Shown: positions 12,661 to 24,626, counted from the stretch's first letter. The stretch is DNA of 64,000 nt from Hemicordylus capensis (GCF_027244095.1 NC_069661.1:174514501-174578500), one strand, 5' to 3'. Numbers and translations are program-made. The notes: generated from the letters alone by a model not told the origin.

Positions 12661-13032
12661 TAAAGAAAGACATGCTCCAGGTCTTAACACTCACATCAAT
12701 TCCGGAAGATGAATACAACCGAAGGAAGCCCGGGTTGGTGTGCTGCTGGGGAAGTCAGTCATGTGACTTGCCTTGGGGGGGGGCAAGGCAGTGGGCCCCC
12801 AGACAATTGTCTCCCCTTGCCCTATTATAGTTATGCCCCATCTATAGAATATAAATGCTTTTATTATAGGTGAGCGCAAGGAGATTGACTATAATATTAT
12901 AGACCAAGCTGTGATTTCTGTTTAAAGAGAAATAGTTTAGTCACCACACTAAGTTAGCCATGACTAAGCACCACTGAAGTAAGTGAGGCAATTAGTCATG
13001 ACTAAGTCTCATTAATTTCCATGGTGCCTTTT

Positions 13033-13275
13033 GCAGAATGTTGCATGAGGTCAATGCCATCAGTGTTTCTTAAACATACAGACAAGGGAAAGGTTGTCTG
13101 ATGCTAGTGGTTGCCCACAGTACTTTAAATTTGCAGTTGCCTGGTTTCACCATTCCCTTTATCTGTCAGGTCTCAGCAGGGCTCTGCTCTCGGTTGTCAG
13201 CTGCTGAGGCAAGAATGTGGTCCAAGCAGGTGAGGCTGCATCCTGAGCAGGCAGATCAGGCTCTAAGGGGCTAGA
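13033..13275 (+). repeat. Interspersed or duplicated unit, copy A (about 240 bp)
   Basis: GCCATCAGTGTTTCTTAAAC through CAGTACTTTAAAT, CAGCAGGGCTCTGCTCT and GGGGCTAGAGGC is repeated at 13792-14040 in the same orientation. By eye the copies are roughly 85 percent identical. The family is not recognised. Confidence 0.7.
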
Positions 13276-13622
13276 GGCATGATGCTTACTAACTTTGTCT
13301 GAATCTTCCCCATTGTTTTTGATGGAAACCATCTGACAGAAAGTTAAGTGGGAGGCAGTTGCACCTTCTGTTTGTTTGCCTCATTGCAAATAAATAATCT
13401 TTCATCATAGCTACTAGAACAAAGAAGGCATTAGGCAAGAGCCCTTGGCAAATCAACTTGTGTGAAGTGCGCTTTGCTGGAAATGTTTATACTTTGTTCT
13501 TGAAAAATGTGCTGCAATGTACTGATCATGTTCACCAACTTTTTGAAGGTGGTTTTTACCTGCCTTTTGTGAATGTCATCTGAGGAACAGCTTTCAATAA
13601 GTTCCTGAGATGACATTTGGTG

Positions 13623-13624
<2 letters not shown>

Positions 13625-13666
<42 letters not shown>
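13625..13666 (+). repeat. (TC)n microsatellite
   Basis: About 40 bp of uninterrupted TC repeats. Confidence 0.95.
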
Positions 13667-13668
<2 letters not shown>

Positions 13669-13791
13669 GGTAGAAATGGTTTAGCAAGCCAGTAACACTT
13701 TAATTGTTGGTGCTTCCTAGACCAACAGAAGATGCAACTCAGTCAGGGGAGGCAATTCTTCTCTTATGAGGAAGTATTCAGATACCTGCTT

Positions 13792-14040
13792 CAGAATGTC
13801 ACATGAGGTCAATTCCATCAGTGTTTCTTAAGCACGCAGACAAGGGGGAAGTTTGATGTTAGTGGCCGGCTGCCCACAGTACTTTAAATCTGCATTTCCC
13901 TGGTTTCACCATTCCCCGAATCTCTGTCAGGCCTCAGCAGGGCTCTGCTCTTGGCTGCCTGCTACCAAGGCAAGAGTGTGGCCCAATCAGCTGAGGCTCA
14001 GTCCTGAGCAAGCAGATCCGGTGCCAAGGGGCTAAAGGCA
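13792..14040 (+). repeat. Interspersed or duplicated unit, copy B
   Basis: Partner of 13033-13275. Its start is about 759 bp downstream, with a (TC)n tract and unique DNA between. The similarity starts at CAGAATGT(C/T)(A/G)CATGAGG and ends near GGGGCTA(A/G)AGGC. Confidence 0.7.
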
Positions 14041-14675
14041 GGGGCATAGTCCTGGGGGGCTCTCCAAAGAGACAGTCAGGCAAGGCAAGGCAGGGCAAAG
14101 GCGAGCAGAGGCAAAAAAGAGTCTGCTGTGGTTACTTCTACCAATCAATTGCTCAGACCAGATTGAGCCCATGTAGCTCAATCTGCCAGATTTGTCAAGG
14201 CACCAGAGCCCTGGTGACACTGGAGGCAAGGCGCTAGAGACCAGCGGCTGGAGGTCCTGGTTTATGAGTCGCTGGCTGCTTCCCCATCTGCTTGACTCCA
14301 GCATCCAGAGTGCCATTTCGCAGTTCAGTTCCTATTTCCTTTGCACCATTTCTTCCTGCACACATACTCATTGTCATTCTGCAGTCACTGGACCCAGAGC
14401 ATCCAGGTGCTTCTGACCCCACTTCTCCTTTCTAGAAACATCAGTAGTGTTGCAATGATGTATAAGCCCATTAGACACAGGGCATGCCAAATAGTTTGCA
14501 TACCTTTGGTGCCCTGCACCACTCTAAAGAGAAACATCATTCAATCTGAGAAACATTTTTTTTCCCCTGAACTCTGTGAGCTATGTAGGCCATAGCACTA
14601 TCGAAGGCAGGATTCTGAGCTCAAGTGAAGGCTGAGCTTGAGTAGTCTAGAGGTCTGCTATGGTAGAATTAGTTA

Positions 14676-16059
14676 TCTATTATATTAATTCTCGTAGACG
14701 TGCCTCTGTGGGGATGTGTCCCGGCAACACAGCGGATTGGCTGGGCAGCGGAGGCGCCAGATTGGCTGGTTGGCCCTGTAGGGAAGTGGCTGTTTGGGGA
14801 GGAAAAGGAAGGAAGGAAAGCGGGCAAGTGGAGAGGAGAACTGAACGGACTGGGGCAGAAGGGAGGGGAGAGAAAGTGGGGGAAGATGCTCTCTAGAGGG
14901 AGGGCTGCAGGAAGGAGCTGGCTGCTGAACGCTTGGCGGCCTGACACCAGGGACTGGAGGAAGGTGGATGCGGCAATGGCCAGCAGGGAAAACACAAGCA
15001 GGCTAAAAAGCGGAGGCGGGGGGGGGGGGGAGCACGAATGAAAGAGAGAAAAAGAGAGAAAGAGGTGGAAACAGAGGAGGGAGCAAGCTGGGGCAGAAGG
15101 ATTGGGGGGGAGGGGACTGAGGCAGAAGGATTGGGGGGAGGGGAGTAGAAGAATTGGCCGGCCCACGCTGGCGGGCCTGGCCTGGCGACCGGTGGTGGCC
15201 GCAGACTCTAGCGATTGAGAGAGGCAGGTGGCGGGGGAGACAGAGTGAGCGAGAGAGGCGCGCAGGGGGGAGAGACAGAGCGAGCGAGGCATGCGGGGGG
15301 AGAGACAGAGCGAGCGAGAGAGGCGCACAGGGTGAGAGACAGAGAGCGAGAGAGGCATGGGGGAGAGACAGAGCAAGCGAGAGAGGCGCATGGGGGGAGA
15401 CAGAGCGAGCGAGAGAGTCTTGCGGGGAGGGGGAGACAGAGCGAGCGAGAGAGGTGCGGGGGGAAGAGACAGTGCGAGCGAGAGAGGCGCGGGGGGAGAG
15501 ACAGTGTGAGCAAAAGAGGTGCGGGGGGAGCGACAGCGCGAGTGAGAGAGGCGCGCGGGGAGCGACAGCACGAGCGAGAGAGGCGTGTGGGGGAGCGACA
15601 GCACGAGCGAGAGAGGCGCGTGGGGGAGCGACAGCGCGAGTGAGAGAGGCGCGCGGGGGAGAGACAGCGCGAGCGAGAGAGGCGCGTGGGGGAGCGACAG
15701 CGCGAGCGAGAGAGGTGCGCGGGGAGCGACAGCGCGAGCGAGAGAGGCGCGCGGGGGAGAGACAGCGCGAGCGAGAGAGGCGCACGGGGAGAGACAGCGC
15801 TTTGGAGAGAGGTGCGCGGGGGAGAGACAGCGCGAGCAAGAGAGGCGCACTGGGGAGAGACAGCGTGAGAGAGAGAGGCGCAGGGGGAGAGACAGAGCGA
15901 GCGAGAGAGGCGGTGGGGGTGCAGAGCGAGCAAGAGAGCTGTTGTGGGGGGGACAGAGCGAGTGAGAGAGCTGTGGGAGGACCAGCCAAACAAATTATCC
16001 CAACTAACCCCAAAAAGGAAGTGAACTACCACACAGATGCTCTGTGCGGGTTCAGCTAG
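14676..16059 (+). mobile_element. Helitron-like non-autonomous element carrying a minisatellite
   Basis: The left end is TCTATTATATTAATTCTCG, preceded by A. The right end is a hairpin (stem CACAGA/TCTGTG, loop TGC, extending to nine base pairs with one mismatch), six bases, then CTAG followed by T. A 5' TC, a 3' hairpin just before CTRR and insertion between A and T are Helitron hallmarks. The inside is GA-rich on the + strand and holds the tandem array. No Rep/helicase coding was recognised, so it would depend on another element. Confidence 0.65.
15236..15972 (+). repeat. Minisatellite, about 33-bp unit, inside the Helitron-like element
   Basis: The unit is roughly GAGAGACAGCGCGAGCGAGA plus GAGGCGCGCGGGG, with variants of 32-36 bp and about 22 copies. 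Copies near 15530-15790 are the most alike and outer ones drift. Because 33 is a multiple of three and the unit lacks stops, frames of 290-390 codons stay open on both strands. Their low-complexity translations (RERERR, LARAV) are by-products, not genes. Confidence 0.93.
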
Positions 16060-16498
16060 TATATTATAAAACAATCAGTTGCATGACGTATCATTATTGC
16101 TGCAAGTAATCTTAAAGGATTGTTCAACCTAATTAATCAAAATGACCTGGGGATATTCATATTGGCAGTAAATTCTGGAAGATTAGCTGTGTGTCTGTTG
16201 CAGCAAAAACATCAAAGAGTCTTGTTAAAGACTGACAAATTTATTGCAGAATGAACCAGTAGATTTATAAAAGATGCTGTTGACATGGGACTCAGTGAGT
16301 TTATATAGACAGCTGTTCATATGGCCCATCTCAGATATGTAGTCTGGATGTATTTTGTTTGTATGGTTTCTGTTTAAGCAGAGACTGATCTTATGCCTCT
16401 CCTTAATCAATGAGCCTTGCAGTGGTGTGGTATCTTTACCTAACACAGCAATGGCATTTGCGAATGTGCATGCATATCCCAGTATATTATGTATGAAT

Positions 16499-16762
16499 AA
16501 AGGTAAAAGTAAAGTTGTGCTGTTGAGTCGGTGTCGACTCCTGGCATCCACAGAGCCATGTGGTTTTCTTTGGTAGAATACAGGAGGGGTTTACCATTGC
16601 CTCCTCCCATGCAGTATGAGATGATGCCTTTCAGCATCTTCCTCTATGCTGCTGCCCAATATAGGTGTTTCCCAGAGTCTAGGAAACATACCAGTGGGGA
16701 TTCAAACCAGCAACCGCTTGCTCCCTAGGCAAGTTACTTCCCCGCTGCACCATTAGGTGGCT
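16499..16762 (-). mobile_element. tRNA-derived SINE (CACCTAATGG family), copy 1
   Basis: On the minus strand it begins AGCCACCTAATGGTGCAGCG, has a B-box-like GGTTTGAATCCCC, and ends CAGGAGTCGACACCGACTCA near ACAGCACAACTTTAC. Three more copies lie at 29474, 51959 and 52911. Confidence 0.85.
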
Positions 16763-17560
16763 TATTATGTATGAATGCATCTATCAATAAAGTAGCACTG
16801 TGAAGGGCAGCAGCAGCATCCTGATTTTAACCTGCTTCATATCATGATGGTTCATATAGTGATGCAAGTGATAGTTCCATTGAGCTCAATGGATCTATAT
16901 TAGGGTAAATTCTCCCTATATTACTTTTACAGTAATGTTCTGAATACGTTGTATTGTCCAATAAATAATATGCTTGCCAGCTAAGTCCCTCAGTAATGGA
17001 AGTAAGTTCCACTGAAATCAGTGGATAATGCGTTCCAGTAGAGATGATGTATCTAAAACTGCTGGCTGGTAAACTATGTCACAAGTTTCCCTAGGAAAGC
17101 TGTACTTGGAAGTAAATGTTTCCTTTTATGGAGTCTAGATTGTTTTGGATTTGAACTTATCTATGATTTCTTTGCACAGAGAATGCCCATTTCTAAGACC
17201 ACTGCAGTGCCAAAAGGAGAGGTGAGATAGGAAGCACAGGTGACCCTTGCTTGTTCTCCTGATGGTTCTGGACCTTATCTGAATGTGAGGGATACACTGT
17301 TCCTGCAATGGAATGGTATATCATGCATCTTTCTGAGGAAGAAATATGCATCTCCCTCTCTTTGGAAAATCTCAAAAACAGGGAAACATACTATGAGTTG
17401 CATGTGCTTCCTCTGTCTATGCTTCTTTTGAATCCAGAGCAGCTCATTATTAGTATTGCTACTTCTTCTGGATATCTAAAATCAATGATATTTAACACCC
17501 AGAAGCTGGATAGGTTCAAGATATTATTCTTGTTATTATTCTTGTTTGTTATTTATTATT
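16763..17560. other. Stretch without a recognised feature
   Basis: Contains short scraps such as TCCACTGAAATCAGTGGATA near 17010 that may be old MITE remains. No gene was found. Confidence 0.4.
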
Positions 17561-17660
17561 ATTTATTTACCTTATGCATTTATATACCACCTCAACTCCC
17601 ATCTCTAGGCAGTTTACATCCTAAAAGCAATTTCAAACAATTTTTAAATGTACAATATAA
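17560..17660 (-). mobile_element. L2-type LINE tail fragment
   Basis: TTATATACCACCTCAACTCC, then CATCTCTAGGCAGTTTACA is the reverse of the CGCCTAGAGA...GTATAAA tail seen with L2 pieces elsewhere in the window. Confidence 0.5.
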
Positions 17661-19470
17661 TTAAAAGCTTGGTCTTTGAAGAGAAATGTGAAGGAGGAAG
17701 ACTATATTAAAAAGGTATGTTAAATAGATAAGACATTTTTTGAACACACAGGGATAATACATCTGCAATCCCCCCTCCCTCCCTCCTCAATCTCAGATGT
17801 TCTGCATGGATTACCAAAAAATGTAAACATATTACAGAAACTAAAATAAAACTAGAAAATGGTTAAATCTCAAACCCTGCTCCCTTCCCCACCCACTTTT
17901 CTGTCCACCTCCATGCCTCTGTATTTGAGAGCCTGCAAGTCCTTTGGGCACTGAAGCAGAGAGCCAAATGCTGCCCTATCTAATCCACCGCCTCCAATCC
18001 TCCACCTCTTCACCATGGCCCTCACTTTGCCCCCCCCCCGCTGTTCTACCCAGGGAGCCGCTCTGGCTCTGTGCTTCCTTCCCAACACACATGTCATATT
18101 GAAAAAGAGAAGGATGGAGCAGAAGAAGTGTGGAGAAGAAGAGAATGGTGGTCTAGAAGAGCAGCCACTCTAGGCCATTCCTCTCTTCTCCTTCACACTT
18201 CCTCTTCTACTCTGCCCATTTCCTTTTCAATATGAGGAGGAAAGATGGAGTCAGTGTGGCTTGCTGTGAAGGAAAGGAAGGAGGGCACATGCATGGTGTA
18301 AGAGGTGTGAGAATGGAGGCAAGGAAGAGAAGCAGGAGAGTGAGGAGGACTAGGTGACTTGTCTCTCCACACTTTATGATGAGAGTGGCTCCCCTCTGTG
18401 GACAACCATGAGCAGGACGCTTGCTCCCAATAATGAACATTCTTTCTCTAACATGCTACTGCATCATGAAAACGTTTCCCATCATTTTGGCTGCCCCAGA
18501 AAGGACCCTTCTCCCTCCTTCATGTTTCCCTGTTTAGTTGGGAAGCATAATATTTATTCACAAAGAGGTCATTTGGAGTTTGCAAACTACATGTAAAAAA
18601 CATGAAATATAACAATGTTCCAAAATGATTTTGTCAGGCATATAATTGTAGCCGATATAATTGTACAGCATTAGATAATAATTTACTGATACTTAGATTT
18701 CTAGATTTAACATATTTATGGAGTATATGTTTTGTATATTCCAAGTAATCCCTTAACTTCAGACATCACAGTAATGTAATTGTAATCGCATATATGTGAA
18801 GTAATATTTGCCTGCAGAATGTATTTTTTGAATATATATGGAATGTGTTATTCTTAAAAATACCATGTTGAAGCATTTTCATAGAATTTGCACCTGTACA
18901 ATACCTAAAATTACTATTTATTTGTAATGTATTGATACACTGTTAGGTTTAAATCAGTCTTTGCTAGCTTGGTATACAGATTTTAAAAATTAGTAGGCTT
19001 TGACAACAGGTGAAATATGAATATAAATGAACTCTGGGTGATGGCACACTATTTATGTGTTAGGTATACCTTAAGTCTTTGAAGGACGTTCTAATAAATA
19101 ATAGCTATTTGGTGCCACCTAGTGGTTAATAGACAGTTGAACTGGTTTAATGGTACCACTTTTAGCTCATTCTCAAAATTTAATTAGGCATTTTCAAACA
19201 AATATCATGCTGTTTTTAATATGTGTATAGTTCAGATAGATTTGCTTCTTGATACTTTATAAATAGGGTTGATCCACACATTACACAGAATCAAATACAA
19301 ATTTACCATGATCAAGTATATGTGAGGAGCAACTTGTGTCCAGTACTTGCTCCCAGGTTCTTGTAGCTATATGGGAAAAATGTGTTTCTTTCATACATGA
19401 CATTCATTTTAATAAGAATATGAAAAACAAATATAATGTGTGAAGCATTCCCTTTGGCCACTCTCTTCTC
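17661..19470. other. AT-rich stretch without a recognised feature
   Basis: A C-rich patch lies near 17768-17790. From 18590 to 19470 the DNA is AT-rich and free of nameable repeats. It could include conserved non-coding DNA, which cannot be judged from one sequence. Confidence 0.4.
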
Positions 19471-19473
19471 CAG

Positions 19474-19780
19474 GCAAGGAGAGCTGGTCTTGCGGTAGCA
19501 AGTATGGCTTGTCCCTTTAGCTAAGCAGGGTCTGCCCTGGTTGCATATGAATGGGAGATTTGATGTGTGAACACTGTAAGATATTCACCTTAGAGGATGG
19601 AGTGGCTCTAGAAAGAGCAGTAGGTTCCAAGTTCCCACCCTGGCATCTCCAAGATAGGGCTGAGAGAGATTCCTGCCTGTAACCTTGGAGAAGCCGCTGC
19701 CAGTCTGTGTAGAGAAGACAATACTAAGCTTGATGGACCAATGGTCTGACTGCATATGGCAGCTTCCTATGTTTCTATGG
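19474..19780 (+). mobile_element. Composite 5S/tRNA SINE with CR1-like tail (copy 3)
   Basis: AGCTAAGCAGGGTC matches the 5S rRNA internal promoter exactly for 14 bases. CCTGGTTGCATATGAATGGG with AGAT follows, as in 5S CCTGGTTAGTACTTGGATGG with GAGA. A tRNA-derived middle (GAGCAGTAGGTTCCAAGTTC) and a tail GGACCAATGGTCTGACTGCA to CAGCTTCCTATG complete it. Confidence 0.8.
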
Positions 19781-19792
19781 CCGAATAATCTC

Positions 19793-20091
19793 TGGGGTGT
19801 GCACGGAGCTGTTTTTGGCGGTTCTGTTCAAATTCAAACCACATTCGAACTGAACCACCAGTCTGTGAACCGGTTTGCTCAAACCAGTCAGCAGTCCAAT
19901 CTGTTCAATTGGATTCACCTTTTCAAGCATAGCTCCTCGAACTGCCAAACTGGGTCAAATCAGTCCATAATGGACCAGGTTCGGTTCAAACTCGGACCAG
20001 CCACCTCTTTTTTGAGGCAAGTTCAGTTCAAGTTCAAAATGGTTGAACCGGGCTGGTTTGGTTCAATTTGAACCAGTTCTGCACACCCCTA
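19793..20091. mobile_element. hAT MITE with 8-bp target duplication
   Basis: Ends are TGGGGTGTGCACGG on the left and the reverse of TAGGGGTGTGCAGAACTGG on the right. Inside, words such as GGTTCAAATT, TTGAACC and AACCGG fold back. Flanks ATAATCTC (19785-19792) and ATAAACTC (20092-20099) match at 7 of 8 bases. Confidence 0.8.
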
Positions 20092-20168
20092 ATAAACTCT
20101 GCTTTTCATCTGGCAAAACTTCTGTTATTTGGATGTCTCTTTTCTAGGTCCTTTCTTCTCTCTTGGCA

Positions 20169-20274
<106 letters not shown>

Positions 20275-20339
20275 TAGCACCCCCTAGGCTAGATATGTAT
20301 CACATTTAATCCTCTTTCAGCCCCTTTAGATAAATGCTT

Positions 20340-20420
20340 CACATCAGGATGCCTGTGGAGGACATTCCCATGGGTGCGCTCTTGGTAATCCTCTTTTTAA
20401 TTCCATGAGCAAGTACTCAT
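20340..20420 (+). repeat. Short repeat shared with 23575-23650
   Basis: GGATGCCTGTGGAGGACATT, then CTCTTGGTA matches GAATGCCTGTAGAGGACATT near 23583. The family is unknown. Confidence 0.45.
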
Positions 20421-20929
20421 TAAATACTAGCCATCCTAGAGACTTTTGTTTCTTGATTCTTCCGCTTCTTCCAGTGTCTTCTGCTGTTTGATTTGGATTC
20501 TGTGGGGTAGCCAGGAAGCCTGCAGAATTTGTAGCTTTGGCTATGTAGGAACCACTTCTCTCCTGAGCTGCTCAGTGAAGGATCAGAGCAGATGACTCAG
20601 ATACATGGCTGATGTGAGCTGCCCAGAGAACAATGTGTTATGGAGCAGCTAACAAATGAAGTTTATTATTATTTTATTTATTGAATCTCCTGAAGAAATT
20701 ACCTTTGGATATCTAGCTTTGGATATCTTCTCTGCCTTATTGAGGGTTCTGTCTCCTCAAATCCTTTTTTCCTAGTGTCAGAATAAAGAAAAACAGAGTC
20801 AATCCAGATTGTGGGTAGCATTTATATCATCTGGCCAGTTGGAGGCTTTGTGGGATTAGGCCTAGAAGGCTGTCAGGTAAATCAGAAGAATTGGAAGTCA
20901 CCTAGGTATGGATATCCAGGAAACTCAAA

Positions 20930-21010
20930 GAGAAACTCAAGTATGTAGTACACTGCTCTGGGCTCCTTGGAGGAAGAGCGGGATATAAATGTAACAACAA
21001 CAACAACAAC
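20930..21010 (+). mobile_element. Sauria-type SINE, 3' end only
   Basis: AAACTCAAGTATGTAGTACA, then CTCCTTGGAGGAAGAGCGGG and ATATAAATGTAA with (CAA)n is the tail seen in full copies at 52581 and 54821. It abuts the R4 LINE directly. Confidence 0.75.
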
Positions 21011-22996
21011 CAGCTTCCAGTTGAACAGAAAGGAAATTGCCCGAACACCAGAGGCACAAAAGACCAGCTGCTGATTGACAAAATGATTTTAGAAAACTGC
21101 AAGAGAAGAAAAACAAATCTAAGTGTTGCATGGATTGACTACAAGAAAGCCTTCGATTCATTGCCTCACACATGGATACTAAAATGTTTAGAAACAACTG
21201 GTATCAGCAAAAACATTCAGATATTTATTTAAAAAGCAATGAGCATGTGGAGTACACAGTTAACAATCAATGGTGAGACACTTGGACAGGTTAGCATTAG
21301 AAGAGGCATTTTCCAAGGGGACTCACTATCCCCTCTGTTGTTTGTAATTGCCATGACCCCACATTCACAAATACTAAACAAAACAGGCCTTGGATACCAA
21401 ACATCTAAAACATCAAGTAAAATCAACCATCTGCTGTACATGGACGATCTGAAGTTGTATGGAAAGTCCCAGTCAGAAATTGAATCACTGCTAAACAATG
21501 TCCATATATTCAGTAGTGATATAGCAATGGAGTTTGGACTAGACAAGTGTGCTGCATTAATAGTGAACAGAGGAAAAATAAGAAAAACAGACGGAATAGA
21601 ACTGCCCAATGGAAGCAAGATCAAGAACCTGGAAGAGAAAGAACATTACAAATACTTGGGCATTCTCCAGGCTGATAACATTGCACACACTGAAGTAAAA
21701 AGAAAAATTGGAAGTGAATACATCAGGAGAGTTAGAAAAATCCTCAAGTCCAAACTCAATGGAGGGAACACCATACAAGCCATAAACACCTGGGCTATAC
21801 CTGTTATCAGATACACTGCAGGAATAATAGACTGGACCTAGGCAGAGCTAGAGACACTAGATCGTAAGACCAGGAAAATCATGACCATCAATCATGCTCT
21901 GCACCCCCGCAGTGATGTAGATAGGCTATACCTCCCTCGCAGCTCAGGTGGGAGAGGAATGCTGCAAGTCCATCAAACAGTAGAGGAGGAGAAAAGAGGC
22001 CTTGAAGAATATATCAAGGACAGTGAAGAAGATGCACTTCAAATGGTCAATAACGCGAAACTATTCAACACCAATGAAACAAAGCAGGCCTACAAGAAAG
22101 AACAAGTCAAGAACTGAGCAGAAAAATGGAAAAATAAGCCCCTGCATGGTCAATATTTGCACAATATAAGTGGAAAATCAGACATCACCAAGACCTGGCA
22201 ATGGCTTAAGAATGGCAACTTGAAGAAAGAAACAGAGGGTTTAATACTGGCTGCATAAGAACAGGCACTAAGAACAAATGCAATAAGAGCAAAAGTTGAA
22301 AAATCCACAATAAACAGCAAGTGCCGCCTTTGTAAAGAATCAGATGAAACCGTGGACCACCTAATCAGCTGTTGTAAAAAGATCGCACAGACTGACTACA
22401 AACAAAGGCATGACAAGGTAGCAGGGATGATACACTGGAACATCTGCAAAAAATACAAGCTACCTGTAGCCAAAAATTGGTGGGACCATAAAATTGAAAA
22501 AGTTGTAGAAAACGAAGATGTAAAAATATTATGGGACTTCCGACTACAAACAGACAAACATCTGCCGCACAATACACCAGATCTAACTGTAGACGAGAAG
22601 AAAGAAAAACAAGTCAAAATAATCGACATAGCAATACCAGGGGATAGCAGAATAGAAGAAAAAGAAATAGAAAAAATCACCAAATACAAAGATCTACAAA
22701 TTGAAATTGAAAGGCTGTGGCAGAAAAAGACCCAAATAATCCCAGTGGTAATTGGCGCCCTGGGTGCAGTTCCAAAAGACCTTGAAGAGCACCTCAACAC
22801 CATAGGGGTCACAGAAATCACCATCAGCCAATTACAAAAAGCAACTTTACTGGGAACAGCCTATATTCTGCGACGATATCTATAACAATTGACAATAAAA
22901 TTCAGCCATCCCAGGTCCTTGGGAAGGACTCGATGTCTGGATAAAACAAACCAGTCAATAACACCTGTCTGACTGTGTAAACAACAACAACAATAT
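21011..22996 (+). mobile_element. R4/Dong-clade LINE, 5' truncated, long reading frame
   Basis: One frame runs from 21011 to 22885 with no frameshift seen and four in-frame stops (TAA 21230, TAG 21839, TGA 22115, TAA 22256). Reverse transcriptase motifs are [31 protein letters not shown] and the catalytic LLYMDDLKLYG (YMDD at 21437-21448). A zinc knuckle CRLC...DHLISC lies at 22322-22375. A restriction-like endonuclease follows, with PD at 22577 and KIIDIAIP near 22616-22639. That domain order and a 3' (CAA)n tail define the R4/Dong group known in squamates. The 5' part of ORF and UTR are absent. The good frame suggests a fairly recent insertion. Confidence 0.9.
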
Positions 22997-23034
22997 CCAG
23001 GAATCAAGCTGTACTGGATCACACATTTCACACT

Positions 23035-23213
23035 GGGGCTGGAAAAAACAGTTGACAACCCGTTACAGGGGAGCAACAGCAGGAGAGAGGGCAAGCTCTT
23101 ACCTCCTGCCTGTGGGCTTCTCGTAGGCATTGGTGGGCCACTGTGTGAAACAGGATGCTGGACTAGATGGGCCTTGAGCCTGATGCAGCAGGGCTGTACT
23201 TATGTTCTTATGG
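23035..23213 (+). mobile_element. CR1 LINE 3' tail
   Basis: GGGGAGCAACAGCAGGAGAG, GGTGGGCCACTGTGTGAAAC, AGGATGCTGGACTAGATGGG and a final CTTATGTTCTTATG are the standard CR1 3' end. Confidence 0.85.
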
Positions 23214-23574
23214 GTAGAAAGACCACATATCACTTTGGTCCATGTGTGGTTTATTTTCTTCTGCTCATGACTTTAATTATTCATTTTTATCTGATGTCTG
23301 GGAAGAAGAAAACTTGAGCTGAAATTTTTCAATGTTACTATGGCTATTTATCATCAACACAGTAGCCTAAATTTGCAATGGGCCAGTTTGCACGATATGG
23401 TTGTTGTCCATGCAATTAGCAAGGGAGCATGTCAAGAGTGTGCCCGTGGTGATGTCTTCCACAGGTGTCTCGATACCTTCCCAGCATGGCCCCTCTGTAC
23501 ATGCTCCAAATACTTCTTTAAACAGAGTCATTTGGATGAACAGTCCCCCCATGCAATAAAGGGATGTGCTGGGA

Positions 23575-23650
23575 GGAAATCAGAATGCCTGTAGAGGACA
23601 TTCCAATGAGTGCACTCTTGGTATGTCTCCGTTCAGTTTCCATAAGCAAA
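23575..23650 (+). repeat. Short repeat shared with 20340-20420
   Basis: Second copy of the pair, starting AGAATGCCTGTAGAGGACAT and continuing to CCATAAGCAA. Confidence 0.45.
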
Positions 23651-24625
23651 GAAAGTATCATCCAAACCAACCTAATGTGTTTTAAATTATTATTGTATTT
23701 TCAAAAAAGGCAACTCTGTAGGGTTGGCATTCCCAATTTAAATATGAGGAATGGAGGCAGAGAAAGAGTGACATGCCCAAGGCTACACCATGAGTTGGTG
23801 GCAAAGATGGGATATGAAGCCAGGTCACTGAAATCCATCACTTTAGACCACACCAGCATATATGAGATATATACCTCAACCTTATTAGAATTTTGGAATC
23901 TGGTGACTATCCACCTTGAGAAGCTAAGCACCTCCATACTGTTTAGAACTGGCACTTGCTAAGCTACTCAGTTCTATTCGTGGAAAGCCTGCTCACAGAG
24001 AAGGTATATTTAAAAAATCAATGGAGAAATCAATACATCTTACCCAGGTTATCAAAAGTGCTCTAGATGCTTAAGTTGCTAAATAGCATTTGTTTCAAAT
24101 GAGATGTATCTCACATCCTTCATTTTCAAAGTGAAAGGCAGTTTAGAATTTTTTTTATAAAAATGATTGATTAGTAATTTGCACCGAGGCACCAATTTAT
24201 TTCATATTTAATGTTTTTTTCCAAGCTTTAATTGATTAGCATTTATTCAAAGCAGAATCTAATCAATTACCTGAACCACACAATCATGGGAAATCAAGTC
24301 ATACAGAACCGCCTTTTAGTTTTATTTCCGAAATAAAGTGGCATAAAAACTCCAATATAATGAGGGACTATGTGAGAGAGCTCTTTGAAAAAGCAGTAGT
24401 CAATGGAGTGGGAAAATGAGGGAACAAAGACTGGATTTCACAGTAAACCATTTCCATTGGATTTCATCTCTCAACGATACACTGATATTTTATGTGCATA
24501 CAAATTACATTTCATGGAGACTCTAAGGGATAAATTAACAATATATATTGGACTGGGATATAGATGTTCAAAATGAAATACAAACTTTTGCAAGTTTTGA
24601 GTTTTCAACTGATATACACAGTAAC
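23651..24625. other. Stretch without a recognised feature
   Basis: Near 23690-23860, CAAGGCTACACCATGAGTTG reads like a worn tRNA-SINE scrap. Nothing firm was found. Confidence 0.35.
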
Positions 24626-24626
24626 T

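Noticed and set aside
14669-16074. Several proteins of 290-390 residues on both strands
   Set aside because: They are translations of the 33-bp minisatellite.
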